A stretch of 64,000 nt of DNA from Streptomyces caniscabiei (GCF_014930365.1 NZ_JABXWI010000002.1:62001-126000), one strand, 5' to 3'; shown: positions 34,073-43,145, numbered from the stretch's first letter. Notes: a model not told the origin generated them from the sequence alone. Program-made: numbers and translations.

Positions 34073-35145
34073 TTCTGTTCTCCTCGGTGGGTGCGGGCGA
34101 GGCCCAGGGCCTCGTAGACGGGTTCGTCGCTGAAGCGGAACAGATCCACCTCGGTGCGCGCGGTGAGGGCGACCTCGCACCAGGAGAGGACGGCGAACAG
34201 GTCGCCCTCGGCGATGTCGAAGACCCGGTCGCCGACGTGGGCCGTGGCCGCGCCTTCGAAGACCTGCCAGATCGCCGAGCCGACCGTGCGCGCCGGAGTG
34301 GTCCGCGCCCCCGCCCGCAGTCGGCGCATCTCAGTGCGCATCGTGACCAGGGCGTCCTTGCCGGTGGTGGGGTTGGAGAAACGGACACCGGCGTGTCCGG
34401 GCTCGATCACCCCGGCGACTCCTTCGGACTCCAGCTCCAGCTGTGCGGTGAGGGCGGCGTCGGTGTGCTCCCAGCGGTAGGCGGCCAACGGGGAGTTGCG
34501 CCGGTCGGGCCGGCTGATCGGGCGCAGGCCCGGGTGAGCCCACAGCCGCTCACCGCGCGAACGCTCGGGCGTGGCCCGGGTGGACAGCTCGTCGGGCCCG
34601 AACTCGAAGAAACCGGCGTCCAGTTGGGAGACCAGCGGGATGTCGAGACCGTCGATCCACGTCATGGGCTCGTCGGTGACGTTCTGGTGCTCGTGGAAGG
34701 CCCAGCTCGGTGTCAGCAGCAGATCGCCGCGCCGCATCGCCACGGCGTCCCCGTCGACGTTCGTCCACACGCCCTCGCCGTCCACGACGAACCGGAAGGC
34801 CCCTTGACTGTGCCGGTGCGAGGGAGCGACCTCGCGCGGTCCCAGGTACTGGATCGCGGCCCAGAGCGTGGGGGTGGCGTACGGCAGGCCGGGCAGGCCC
34901 GGGTTGGACAGTGCCATGGCCCGGCGCTCACCGCCCCGCCCCACCGGCACCAACCGTCCGGAGCGCTCCGCGATCGGCAGCAGCCGCGCCCACGGCCACA
35001 GGTGCGGGACCGCGGCCGGTTGCGGCGACGTCGGCATGAGATCGTCGCGCTGGTTCCACAGTGGTATCAGGCCCGCGTCCTCGAAATCTGCATACAGCTC
35101 ATCGAGCAGCTTGTGCTGGGCCAGTCCGCTTGCTGTGTCGGTCAC
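34069..35145 (-). CDS. Gentisate 1,2-dioxygenase
   Basis: The 358-residue bicupin opens the gentisate ring to maleylpyruvate. The N-terminal cupin has the iron ligands in PSHRHSQGAFRFVVDGEGVWTNVDGD and WAFHEHQNV. The second cupin (about 240-345) has the degenerate ARTVGSAIWQVFEGAATAHVGDRVFDI core. The residues DDLMPTSPQP and LWPWARLLP at the start are typical. GTG 35143-35145 has GGAGG five bases upstream and is preferred over GTG 35166. It heads the gentisate operon, divergent from an IclR gene. Confidence 0.93.
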   Translation of the reverse strand: MTDTASGLAQHKLLDELYADFEDAGLIPLWNQRDDLMPTSPQPAAVPHLWPWARLLPIAERSGRLVPVGRGGERRAMALSNPGLPGLPYATPTLWAAIQYLGPREVAPSHRHSQGAFRFVVDGEGVWTNVDGDAVAMRRGDLLLTPSWAFHEHQNVTDEPMTWIDGLDIPLVSQLDAGFFEFGPDELSTRATPERSRGERLWAHPGLRPISRPDRRNSPLAAYRWEHTDAALTAQLELESEGVAGVIEPGHAGVRFSNPTTGKDALVTMRTEMRRLRAGARTTPARTVGSAIWQVFEGAATAHVGDRVFDIAEGDLFAVLSWCEVALTARTEVDLFRFSDEPVYEALGLARTHRGEQK

Positions 35146-35222
35146 CGCAACCTCCAGGGCATGCACGAAGACAGCCCGTTCAAAGTGTGTTCAGTTTGTC
35201 GATGACTGCCACGCTACTGCTG

Positions 35223-35260
35223 GATTCCTTAGGCTGGAACACATCGTGGCTATGATTCCT
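35223..35260. promoter_or_regulatory. Direct repeats in the gentisate/IclR divergent promoter
   Basis: GATTCCT occurs at 35223-35229 and 35254-35260, the second directly before the IclR ATG, in a 117-bp divergent region. These are candidate IclR half-sites; no clear palindrome was found. Confidence 0.3.
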
Positions 35261-35262
35261 GT

Positions 35263-36030
35263 ATGCAGAATTCACGGGATCCACTCCCCTCGTATCCGGT
35301 GAGCGCGGCGGGCAACGCCTTGCGGACCGTCCGACTCCTGCATGAGCACGGTGAGCTGCGCGTCATGGACGTCGCCGACCGGCTGGGCGTCGCGCGGTCG
35401 ACGGCTCACCGGATCCTGGCGATGCTCGTGTTCGAGGGGTTCGCGGAACAGGACCGTCACAAGGCCTACCGTCCGGGGCCGGCTCTGCGGGCGATCAGAG
35501 GCAGTCAGGCCGCCCCGCCTCCCGACCTGATCACCGTTGCCCGTCCCCACTTGCAGCGCCTGGCGGACACGGTCCGCGAGACCACCCACCTCATGGTGCT
35601 GGAGGGCAACGGGACCCGGTTCCTGGACGGAGTGGAAGGTCCGCAGGCGCTGCGCGTGGGCTACCGCACGGGCGCGCTCCTGCCCGCCCACGTCACTTCG
35701 GGCGGCAAGGCACTGCTCGCCGAACTGCCGCCGGAGCGACTCCGGGCGCTCTACCCCAACGGACTCCCCGGGGAAGGAGCCAAGGCACCGGAGGACGTCG
35801 AGCGCCTGGTGGCCGAGCTGACGGCGATCCGCCGCGCCGGCTGGGCCCTCAACCTCCAGGAGAGTGAGCGGGGCGTGAACGCGGTCGGTGTGTGCGTGCG
35901 CGACCACACAGGTACGGCCGTGGCCGCCGTCGCCGTGGCGGCGCCGTCCGCCCGGTGCCCGAAGGGCAGGCTGACGGAACTGGCCCGACCTCTGCGGTCG
36001 ATGGCGCGGGCCATCGGTGAGGAACTGTGA
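35263..36030 (+). CDS. IclR-family regulator of the gentisate operon
   Basis: The 255-residue protein has an N-terminal winged helix (about 15-75, ALRTVRLLHEHGELRVMDVADRLGVARSTAHRILAMLVFEGFAEQD). A C-terminal effector domain (about 90-255) has PAHVTSGGKALLAELPPERL and GWALNLQESERGVNAVGVCVRDHTG. Its divergent position from gentisate dioxygenase suggests control of that operon by an aromatic effector. ATG 35263 has no clear ribosome site, so the transcript may be nearly leaderless. Confidence 0.9.
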   Translation: MQNSRDPLPSYPVSAAGNALRTVRLLHEHGELRVMDVADRLGVARSTAHRILAMLVFEGFAEQDRHKAYRPGPALRAIRGSQAAPPPDLITVARPHLQRLADTVRETTHLMVLEGNGTRFLDGVEGPQALRVGYRTGALLPAHVTSGGKALLAELPPERLRALYPNGLPGEGAKAPEDVERLVAELTAIRRAGWALNLQESERGVNAVGVCVRDHTGTAVAAVAVAAPSARCPKGRLTELARPLRSMARAIGEEL

Positions 36031-36051
36031 CCGCCGGAGGGCGACGGGACG

Positions 36052-36855
36052 TCAGGACTGGCCGTTGCCCGCGAGCCCCAGGGCCGTCCGGGTGGCGGCG
36101 GGTTCGTACTCGGGGGCGATGTCCGCCAGCACGCTCAGCGCGGTGCGCGCCAGGTGACGGGCGACCACGCGTGCGGCTTCGGCCGGGTCGCTCTCGCGCA
36201 TCGCCGTCAGGAGCGCTTCGTGCTCCGCGTACGCCTTGCCCCATGACGCGGGCGCGCCCAGCTGAGCCAGGCGGATGTAGCGCTCGCTGTGTTCTCCGAG
36301 CGAGGCGATCATGCGTTGCAGGTGAGGGCCCACCGCCTGGGTGGCGATGCCGTGGAACGCGTGGTGCGCCGCGTGCCACTCGTCGGGGTGCTTGTCGACC
36401 GCCATCGCCTTCATCCGTTCCAGGGCGTCGCTCATGCGCTCGATGTCGGCAGTCGTGAACGACTTCGCGGTCATGCTGACGGCGAGGGTTTCGAGCATGA
36501 TGCGAGCCCCGTAGACGGCGTCGAGGTCCTCGGGGTCCACCGACCGCACCCGCGCGCGCTGGTCGGGCCGCGCGTCGATGAGCCCCTCTTCCTGGAGCAG
36601 CCGGAACGCCTCGCGCATGGGGGTACGGCTGACGCCCAGCTTCCGGGCCATCTCGGCCTGGAGCAGGGCCGACCCCGGAGGCAGCTCCCCGTTCAGGATC
36701 ATCGTGCGCAGGCGTCCATGGACGTCGAGAGCGAGTCGACGCCCGCCCGAGGCCGAAGCGGGGCTCCCGCCCGACGCCGCGGACTCGGCCCGCGCCTCGC
36801 CCTCGTCATCGGCCGGCCGCTGTTCCTCGCGGGACTCGCTTCTGCTCCTGCTCAC
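36052..36855 (-). CDS. GntR-family regulator, FadR/FCD subgroup
   Basis: The 267-residue regulator has a charged, probably disordered N-terminus (1-40), a winged helix (about 42-105, LDVHGRLRTMILNGELPPGSALLQAEMARKLGVSRTPMREAFRLLQEEGLI) and an all-helical FCD effector domain (about 115-240) with metal-site histidines (DEWHAAHHAFH, GEHSERY, EHEALLTAM). It lies downstream of the thiolase remnant on the same strand. A GTGTATGCA site lies just upstream, and related palindromes occur by the VOC/FAH promoters and the MFS gene, so it probably controls them. Confidence 0.92.
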   Translation of the reverse strand: MSRSRSESREEQRPADDEGEARAESAASGGSPASASGGRRLALDVHGRLRTMILNGELPPGSALLQAEMARKLGVSRTPMREAFRLLQEEGLIDARPDQRARVRSVDPEDLDAVYGARIMLETLAVSMTAKSFTTADIERMSDALERMKAMAVDKHPDEWHAAHHAFHGIATQAVGPHLQRMIASLGEHSERYIRLAQLGAPASWGKAYAEHEALLTAMRESDPAEAARVVARHLARTALSVLADIAPEYEPAATRTALGLAGNGQS

Positions 36856-36871
36856 GCCGTGGAGTGTACCC

Positions 36872-36884
36872 AGGTGTATGCAGC
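36872..36884. promoter_or_regulatory. Candidate GntR site upstream of gntR
   Basis: AGGTGTATGCAGC lies 17 bases upstream of the gntR start. It resembles AATGTGTATGCACT at 40133 and may mediate autoregulation. Confidence 0.4.
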
Positions 36885-37009
36885 CGATACAGAGCGCCCT
36901 ATCAACTCCACGGTGGACGACTGCCTCGCCCGTCTTCGACCAGGCTCAGGAGCCGGGTGACTGTATCCACCTGGCGAGGTACCGCCCAGACCGGTCGGTC
37001 CGGGGTGAC

Positions 37010-37880
37010 TCATCGTTCGAGAACGAGGGCTAGGCCCTGCCCCACTCCGATGCACAGGGTCGCCACGCCCACACCCGAGCCCGCGGCCGCGAGCTGGTGG
37101 GCGACCGCCCCGGCCAGCCGCACGCCGGACGCGCCCAGAGGGTGTCCGATGACGATGGCCCCGCCACGCGGGTTGAGGATCCCGGGCTCGAACTCGGGCC
37201 ACTCGGCGAAGCACCCGAGCACCTGTGCGGCGAACGCCTCGTTCAGCTCGACGACATCGAGATCGGCGAGGGAACGGCTCGCTCCGGCAAGCGCCCGGTC
37301 GACCGCTTCGAGAGCCCCTCCTCTTCCGCGAGCAGGAGGGCGGCGGCGCCGTCGTCGAGGGGTGAGGAGTTGCCCGCGGTGACCGTGCCCCCCACGGGAC
37401 GGAAGGCCGGCTGGAGCCCGGCCATCGCTTCCAGGGACGCGTTCTCCCGTACGCACTCGTCGCGGGTGAGCAGCACCGGGCCGCCCTCGCGCCGCGGATC
37501 CGGTACCGGTACCGGTACGACCTCGGCGTCGTACCGGCCGTCCTTCCAGGCCCTGGTGGCCTTCTCGTGACTGGCGAGCGCGTAGGCGTCCTGTGCCTCA
37601 CGGCTGATGCCGTGCTTCTCCGCGATCAGTTCCGCGCTCTCCCCCAGGGGCAAGTTCCACTGCGGTGGCATCGCGGGGTTGACCATGCGCCAGCCGAGGG
37701 TGGTGGAGTACGACTCGGTGTGGCCGGCCGGGAAGGGGCGGTCGTGCTTGGGCAGGACGTATGGCGCGCGGGTCAACGACTCGACGCCGCCCGCCATGGC
37801 GACGGAGGCGGGCACCGAGCGCGATGGCCCGCGCGGCCTGGACGACTGCCTCCAGCCCGGAGGCGCAGAGCCGTCGACGG
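37010..37880 (-). pseudogene. Decayed thiolase (acetyl-CoA acyltransferase)
   Basis: Pieces of a thiolase appear in three frames. RLCASGLEAVVQAARAIALG (active-site Cys region) is at about 37820-37880; VAMAGGVESLTRAPYVLPKH through GTVTAGNSSPLDDGAAALLLAEEEG is at about 37325-37810; and EAVDRALAGA through DVVELNEAFAAQ and GGAIVIGHPLGASGVRLAG ends at 37010. The first 80 or so residues are missing. A frameshift lies near 37815, and near 37320 about 30 residues are deleted with a second frame change. It belongs to the VOC-binding-protein operon and would have cleaved a beta-ketoacyl-CoA such as beta-ketoadipyl-CoA. Confidence 0.85.
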
Positions 37881-38068
37881 TGCGGGTTCCTCGACGTGGC
37901 GAGGACGACCGGCGCCGCCGACACGCAGTCCGGTCACGGGTGAGCCGCGTACGCGGCGGTGCCCGGGTTGGCGGCCGGGATCGGGATGCCGCTCTCGGCG
38001 GCCCTTGGGGCGCCTGGTCAGCGCCCGTACCGGCACCGGCCGCGCCTCCACCTCGGCTGCGACCGGCG

Positions 38069-38965
38069 TCAGCCTTCTTGGCCGGGTCCGATCAGAGATG
38101 TGAGCAGGCGGACGGGTTGCCAGTCAGGTGTGCAGCGGCGGCGCAGGTCGGCCACCGCCTCCATGCCGCGCCGGGTCACCTCGGGTGAGGTCGACAGGCC
38201 GGCGGGCCCGAGGAGACCGGGGACCGCGGCCCGGGCGGCCGCCTCGGGCATGCCGTGCCGCAGCAGGGCCGCCTCGACGCCCGGTGCGCCGGAGGCGAGC
38301 AGTTCCTCGGTGCTCTGGCGGCAGATCTCGACGTAGGCACGGGTGTGCCATGCCTTCGCTGTCTCACGTGGGGCCACCACCACGTTGGTGATGAGGTCGG
38401 GTACGACCTGAAGGTGGCCGCCGACGCGGGAAAAGCCCTGCTCGGCGGCGAGGACGTCGAACGGTGGGTGGAGTGTGGTGCCGTCCACGGCGTCCGACAG
38501 CAGGGCCTGGAACCTCTGCGAGGTACCGCCCACCGGGACGAGTCGGTCGTCGGTCACCGGCAAGGCGGCGACGTCGCTGAGTACGGCGCGCAGCACGAAC
38601 GCGAAGGCGCTGTGCGCGTTGTCCACGGCCCATCGGTCCGTCGGCTGAGGGGCTCCCCCACGCCGGTGGACAGCGAGTTCGCCGATGCCCTCGGCGCGGA
38701 CGGCCACCGGGTCCCGCTTCAGCAGCCCGCGGAGCAGGTGGTCGGGGGAGGTGTGCATGAGGTCGAAGTCACCGTCGTTCCAGCCTGCCAGCTGCTGGTC
38801 GGAGGAGACCACCTGCACGAGGTTCACCTCCAGCCCCGCCTGCCGGAAGTACCCGGAGTCGAGGGCGTGGTGGAGATGCACACCGCCGGCGCCCGGGAAG
38901 ACGCCCACGGTGAGCTGCCGGGCGGGCTCGCCGGGCGGGCGCCGCACGCTCAGCGTGGGAAGCAT
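38069..38965 (-). CDS. ABC-type substrate-binding-like protein (NMT1/SsuA fold)
   Basis: The 298-residue protein has the periplasmic-binding fold of the NMT1/THI5 and 4,5-dihydroxyphthalate decarboxylase group: LTVGVFPGAGGVHLHHALDSGYFRQAGLEVNLVQVVSSDQQLAGWNDGDFDLMHTSPDHLLRGLL, then a C-lobe with LVPVGGTSQRFQALLSDAVDGTTLHPPFD. No signal peptide or lipobox is visible and no permease or ATPase adjoins. It may therefore be a cytosolic enzyme or sensor instead of a transporter part. Its start overlaps the 3' end of the VOC dioxygenase gene by 16 bases. Confidence 0.75.
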   Translation of the reverse strand: MLPTLSVRRPPGEPARQLTVGVFPGAGGVHLHHALDSGYFRQAGLEVNLVQVVSSDQQLAGWNDGDFDLMHTSPDHLLRGLLKRDPVAVRAEGIGELAVHRRGGAPQPTDRWAVDNAHSAFAFVLRAVLSDVAALPVTDDRLVPVGGTSQRFQALLSDAVDGTTLHPPFDVLAAEQGFSRVGGHLQVVPDLITNVVVAPRETAKAWHTRAYVEICRQSTEELLASGAPGVEAALLRHGMPEAAARAAVPGLLGPAGLSTSPEVTRRGMEAVADLRRRCTPDWQPVRLLTSLIGPGQEG

Positions 38966-39909
38966 GAGGAACTCTCCGAACTCGAGACGGGGTGGTTCGG
39001 CTTGTCCTCCTGGTTGGTGATGAAGTCGACCGGCATCTCGGGACTCCAGATCGCGGCCGGGCAGTCCCAGTCGTTCGGCTGCCAGTCCTCGGTGATGCGG
39101 TCCATGTCGCCGGAGTACTCGATCCAGCTGCCCCAGGGGTCCTGGATGTAGTGGAAGAGGTTCGAGCCGAGGGTGTGGCGGCCCAGGCCCCAGCCCTTCT
39201 CGTAACCCACGGCGGCCATGTTCCGCGCGCCCATCGCGATCTGGTCGATGTCGGCGACCATCCAGCTGGAGTGGTGCAAGCCGGGGTGCGTTCCCGGGAC
39301 GAACCCGAAGACATGGTGGTCACCGGGCCCCGAGTTCAGGAAGACGGGCCCGCCGTCGACGATGCGGTCCGACAGGCGCAGCCCGAGCGTGCGGATGTAG
39401 AAGGCCTCGGACACGCTCACGTCGGAGCTGAAGATCAGCATGTGTCCGAGCCGCTGGGGGCGGGTGTTCTCGGTCGCGTTCAGCCAGCGGGCCTGGTCGA
39501 TCCGGCGGACGCGGTCGCCGACGTTGGCGTCCTGGGCGTCCGTGGTCCCGAACTCGCGCCAGGGGGCGATCCCCTCGTCCCGGAGGTTGACCAGGTTTCC
39601 CTCGTGGTCACGCAACCACAGCCCGCCGGGCACCTCGGCCGGCGCGTCCAGCAGCTTCAGGCCCAGGCCCTCGATGTGGCGCTGCCATTCGGGCAGCGAG
39701 TCCGGGTCCACCGCGAAGGCAATGTGGTGCAGCCGCTTGACCGGCCCTTCCATCAGCACCGTCTGGTCCTGCTCCCGGCCGTCGCAGCGGATCACCACCG
39801 CGTTGCCGCGCTCCGTCGTCTCCAGTCCGAACGCGCCGTAGAAGTCCGCGCCCGTTTCGAGCGACGGCACCTGGAGCCCGTAGTGCAGGAGACCTTTGAC
39901 ACGCAACAT
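38950..39909 (-). CDS. VOC-superfamily extradiol-type dioxygenase
   Basis: The 319-residue protein has two glyoxalase/extradiol modules. Module 1 is LHYGLQVPSLETGADFYGAFGLE with RLHHIAFAVDP. Module 2 has GHMLIFSSDVSVSEAFYIRTLGLRLSDRI, THPGLHHSSWMVADID and SWIEYSGDMD. The His (GHMLIF), His (LHHSSW) and Glu (WIEY) match the 2-His-1-carboxylate iron site of extradiol dioxygenases. It probably cleaves a catechol-type ring. ATG 39907-39909 has GAGGAG six bases upstream. It is the first gene of the minus-strand operon with the binding protein and thiolase remnant. Confidence 0.85.
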   Translation of the reverse strand: MLRVKGLLHYGLQVPSLETGADFYGAFGLETTERGNAVVIRCDGREQDQTVLMEGPVKRLHHIAFAVDPDSLPEWQRHIEGLGLKLLDAPAEVPGGLWLRDHEGNLVNLRDEGIAPWREFGTTDAQDANVGDRVRRIDQARWLNATENTRPQRLGHMLIFSSDVSVSEAFYIRTLGLRLSDRIVDGGPVFLNSGPGDHHVFGFVPGTHPGLHHSSWMVADIDQIAMGARNMAAVGYEKGWGLGRHTLGSNLFHYIQDPWGSWIEYSGDMDRITEDWQPNDWDCPAAIWSPEMPVDFITNQEDKPNHPVSSSESSSCFPR

Positions 39910-39961
39910 GTGCACTCCTCATGGTTCTGGCAAGCCCGCATCACACACGAGCACCCTCGCT

Positions 39962-39975
39962 AAGTGTGTACACCT
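39962..39975. promoter_or_regulatory. Candidate GntR operator at the VOC promoter
   Basis: AAGTGTGTACACCT contains the palindrome GTGTACAC (39966-39973). It lies 53 bases upstream of the VOC dioxygenase start in the 277-bp divergent region. Confidence 0.55.
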
Positions 39976-40132
39976 CCTGGACTCGATGTCCATACGCCCG
40001 GGGAAAGCTTTTCCAGCTCGAGAGCGACGGCCCTGAACAGGCCAGAGTCCATGCAGGGCCATGACATGGACCACATGGGCGCCCCGCTCCATCATCGCCG
40101 CCACGCATCCCGAAGCACACCCTTCCCCTCCT

Positions 40133-40146
40133 AATGTGTATGCACT
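40133..40146. promoter_or_regulatory. Candidate GntR operator at the FAH promoter
   Basis: AATGTGTATGCACT lies 41 bases upstream of the FAH-family gene start. It is related to the palindromes at 39962 and 51382. Confidence 0.55.
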
Positions 40147-40186
40147 ATGGTTCAGCTGCTTCAGAGAGCCGTATGCCGGAGGAAAC

Positions 40187-41095
40187 ATGAAACCGCCTGA
40201 ATGGTCGCTGGTGCAGTACCGGGTCGACGACTCGGAGAAAGTCACCGTCGGTGCCTACACCGACGGAACCGTGGTCCAGGGTCCACCCGGGACCGAAGGC
40301 CTCACGCTGATGGACGTACTCGCCCGTTGGGAGTCACTCGCCCCGCTGTTCCGTGACTGGACACCGGCTACGTCCGACGCCGTCGCGGGCGCCCGGCTCG
40401 CCCCGCCGCTCACCTATCCGGGCAAGGTGCTCTGCGCCGGCGCCAACTACTGGGACCACATCGCCGAGATGGGCTGCGAACGCCCCGACGAGCTGGGGGA
40501 CCCGTTCTTCTTCCTCAAGCCGCCGACGACGACCGTGACGGGTCCGGGGGACCCGGTGCCGCTGCCCGCCTATCCGGGCGCCCGCGTCGACTGGGAGGCC
40601 GAACTGGCCGTCGTCATCGGTCGCGGCGGGCGCGATCTCGCGCCCGAGCAGGCAATGGGTCATGTGGCCGGCTACCTGGCGGCGAACGACATCTCGGCCC
40701 GGGACCGGCTCAGGTCCGACAAGCCGGTCGCCGAGCCGTTCACGTTCGACTGGGTCGGCCACAAGGGGCAGGACGGCTTCTGCCCGCTCGGCCCCGGGGT
40801 GGTGCCGGCCTGGCAGATCGCCGACCCGCAGAACCTGCGGATCCAGCTCAGCGTCAACGGAGTCCTGAAGCAGGACTCCTCCACCGCACAGATGATGGTG
40901 AAGATCCCGGAAGTGATAGCGGCGGCCAGCCGCATCACCCGCCTCGAACCCGGAGACGTCGTCCTCACCGGCACACCGGCCGGCTGTGGCGTACCGCGCG
41001 GGGAGTTCCTGGCCGCCGGGGATGACATAGTCATCGAGATCGAGCGCGTCGGTCGCCTGGAGAACAAGGTGGTGGCGTCATGCGCGACACGCTGA
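40187..41095 (+). CDS. Fumarylacetoacetate hydrolase family protein
   Basis: The 302-residue FAH-fold enzyme has KVLCAGANYWDHIAEMGCERPDELGDPFFFLKPP and the metal ligands in DWEAELAVVIGRG and GYLAANDISARDR. The RITRLEPGDVVLTGTPAGCGVPRGEF segment closes the site. In the divergent arrangement with an extradiol dioxygenase it would hydrolyse or isomerise the ring-cleavage product. GGAGG lies five bases before ATG 40187. Its 3' end overlaps the alcohol dehydrogenase start by 16 bases, so both are coupled. Confidence 0.9.
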   Translation: MKPPEWSLVQYRVDDSEKVTVGAYTDGTVVQGPPGTEGLTLMDVLARWESLAPLFRDWTPATSDAVAGARLAPPLTYPGKVLCAGANYWDHIAEMGCERPDELGDPFFFLKPPTTTVTGPGDPVPLPAYPGARVDWEAELAVVIGRGGRDLAPEQAMGHVAGYLAANDISARDRLRSDKPVAEPFTFDWVGHKGQDGFCPLGPGVVPAWQIADPQNLRIQLSVNGVLKQDSSTAQMMVKIPEVIAAASRITRLEPGDVVLTGTPAGCGVPRGEFLAAGDDIVIEIERVGRLENKVVASCATR

Positions 41096-42195
41096 CCGTT
41101 TCCGAGCTCGGCTGGTCCCCGGCGCTGCCGGTTCCGGCGACCATGCGAGCCATGCTGTTCCGCCGGTTCGGACCGCCCGACGTCCTGGAGCAGGCCACGG
41201 TCGACACACCGTGCCCCGGCCCCGGAGAGGTCCTCGTCCAGGTCTCCTCGGTCGGTATCGGCCGACTGCTCGACCTCACGGCCCGCGCGGGCAACCACCC
41301 CTACGCCACCATCGAGCCGCCCCACATCCTGGGCGCGGACCACGCCGGAACGATCGCCGCACTGGGCGAGGGCGTGGGCTCCGTCCAGGTCGGCGACCGC
41401 GTGGCCGTCCTGCCCGGTGTCGCCTGCGGCACCTGTGCCTACTGCGCGGACGGCCGCGAGGAAGTCTGCGACGGCCTGACCGTGATAGGCACACACCGGC
41501 CCGGCGCCTACGCGCAGTACTGCGTGGTACCCGCGGTCAACGTCCACAGGGTCCCGGACGGCATCCCGGCCGCAATGGCCGCCTCCCTCGCGCTCCTCGG
41601 CCCGGTCGCCGCCAACCAGATGACCCAGGCAGGGCTCCGCCCCGGACACTGGGTGCTCGTCCAGGGCGCGTCCTCCGCACTCGGCTCCACCACGGCCGCC
41701 TACGCCCAGCACCTGGGGGCCAAGGTCATCGCGACGTCCCGCTCGGCGGACAAGCGCGCGGCCATGGCCGCCGCGGGAGCCGACCTCGTGCTCGACACCA
41801 ACGCACCGGACTTCGTGAAGCACGTGCGCGAGGCCACCGGCGGTCGCGGTGTCGACATCGCCGTCGACAACCTCGGCGACCCGGACGTCTGGGACGCCAC
41901 CGTCGACTCGCTGGCCCGCGGCGGCGCGGTGGTCACCTCGGGCGCCTTCCTCGGCGGCAAGGTGGGAATCGACCTGCGGCGCGTGTACTCCGACTGCCAC
42001 CGCATCATCGGGGTCCGCACGGGCAACCCGGCGGCGGTGGCGGAACTGTGGAAGCAGGTGGAGAACGGCTTCCGGGCCGTGGTCGACCGCACGTTCCCCA
42101 TTGCCCGCGCAGCCGACGCCCACCGTTACATGGAGGACGACAACAGCCTCGGCCGGGTGGCGCTCACCGTGCGCCCCGAGGACTGGGACACGTGA
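41080..42195 (+). CDS. Zinc-type alcohol dehydrogenase
   Basis: The 371-residue medium-chain dehydrogenase has HILGADHAGTIAALGEGV with the catalytic-zinc Asp/His, and GVACGTCAYCADGREEVCDG giving the structural-zinc cysteines (four Cys). The nucleotide-binding VLVQGASSALGSTTAAYAQ follows. A C-terminal HRYMEDDNSLGRVALTV is typical. It oxidises an alcohol or reduces an aldehyde in the FAH-linked pathway; the substrate is unknown. Starts at ATG 41080 inside the FAH gene end. Confidence 0.9.
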   Translation: MRDTLTVSELGWSPALPVPATMRAMLFRRFGPPDVLEQATVDTPCPGPGEVLVQVSSVGIGRLLDLTARAGNHPYATIEPPHILGADHAGTIAALGEGVGSVQVGDRVAVLPGVACGTCAYCADGREEVCDGLTVIGTHRPGAYAQYCVVPAVNVHRVPDGIPAAMAASLALLGPVAANQMTQAGLRPGHWVLVQGASSALGSTTAAYAQHLGAKVIATSRSADKRAAMAAAGADLVLDTNAPDFVKHVREATGGRGVDIAVDNLGDPDVWDATVDSLARGGAVVTSGAFLGGKVGIDLRRVYSDCHRIIGVRTGNPAAVAELWKQVENGFRAVVDRTFPIARAADAHRYMEDDNSLGRVALTVRPEDWDT

Positions 42196-42388
42196 CAGCG
42201 CCTTCCCCCGGCCGAGGTGCGACGTGACAGTGGCCTCCCTCGGCCGAGGCGCGACATGACAACCCACGGTCTCGGCCGGGGCGTCGCCCGACACCCCGGC
42301 CGAGGGGCCGCTCCGCTCGGCCGCATGACGAAGGGCGCCTGAACCGGACTCACGCCGGCAGGCGCCCCACGCACATCGATGAGGTCGA
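42196..42388. other. Intergenic stretch with short direct repeats
   Basis: The gap between the convergent dehydrogenase and NTF2-like genes contains three imperfect copies of CGGCCGAGG.GCGACATGACA (about 42208-42300) and no gene. The repeated GGCCGAG units could fold as terminators. Confidence 0.45.
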
Positions 42389-43006
42389 TCAGTGGGGATC
42401 GCCCGGAGTGGCCGAGCCCGCCAGCCATTTCGCGCCCTCTTCGTAGAGGCGTCGCACGACGTCGCCCGTCAGGCCCGGCAGCCCGGTCTTCACCGTGAAG
42501 CCGGCCTTGGTCTGGAGATAGCCGAGATGGCGGTAGCCCACGGGGAAGCGGCCCAGCAACCCGGGGTCCAGAGTCAGCGTCGCTGCGGGGTCCACCACGT
42601 CGAGACGGTCCTTCTCGTAGATCGGCTGCCGGCGCACGATCTTCCAAGCGCCCTCGTGGCGCACGCAGAAGTCGTAGAAACGCCCGGTGCAGACGACGTC
42701 GACCTCGACTCCGTCGACCTCGGCGCGCTGGTTGATGGTCATCTTGGTCTGGGCGACGGCGCGGTCAGCGACGACCTCGGCGGTGTGACCGCCGAGGAAG
42801 TGGAGGATGCTGACGCCGTTGTCGAAGCCCTCCCGGCTGATCGCGATGAAGTCGCGCGCGGGGCCCTGGAACCACGTGGCGGTCATCCAGCCGTCGTCGG
42901 GATGCCACACCGTGGCGAAACGCTCCCAGTCGCCGGCGTCGCGCCACAGGGCCCAGTCCTCGACGAGTTGACGCAACTCGGCCTTGTCCGAATCGATTGG
43001 CGACAT
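42389..43006 (-). CDS. NTF2/SnoaL-like protein
   Basis: The 205-residue protein has the cone-shaped NTF2-like fold: LRQLVEDWALWRDAGDWERFATVWHPDDGWMTATWFQGPARDFI, then DVVCTGRFYDFCVRHEGAWKIVRRQPIYEKDRLDVVDP. Such proteins include ring-hydroxylating dioxygenase small subunits and hydroxynitrile-type enzymes. No large subunit is adjacent, so the role is unclear. It is divergent from a LysR gene and may be part of the same aromatic pathway. Confidence 0.8.
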   Translation of the reverse strand: MSPIDSDKAELRQLVEDWALWRDAGDWERFATVWHPDDGWMTATWFQGPARDFIAISREGFDNGVSILHFLGGHTAEVVADRAVAQTKMTINQRAEVDGVEVDVVCTGRFYDFCVRHEGAWKIVRRQPIYEKDRLDVVDPAATLTLDPGLLGRFPVGYRHLGYLQTKAGFTVKTGLPGLTGDVVRRLYEEGAKWLAGSATPGDPH

Positions 43007-43108
43007 TCACTACCTCCGTCGGCTGCTGTCACAAGGAATTCGCGGCGATCACCGAGAGCTCCGCATTCCAGGACGGTAATGCCGGACCGGTGATCCGTCG
43101 AATCAGCA

Positions 43109-43122
43109 TTTCGCATGCGAAA
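43109..43122. promoter_or_regulatory. LysR-type palindrome
   Basis: TTTCGCATGCGAAA is a perfect 14-bp palindrome with the T-N-A spacing of LysR sites. It lies in the 139-bp divergent region of the NTF2-like and LysR genes, close to the LysR start. Confidence 0.55.
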
Positions 43123-43145
43123 CATAAGTGAGGTGAATAGCCGCC

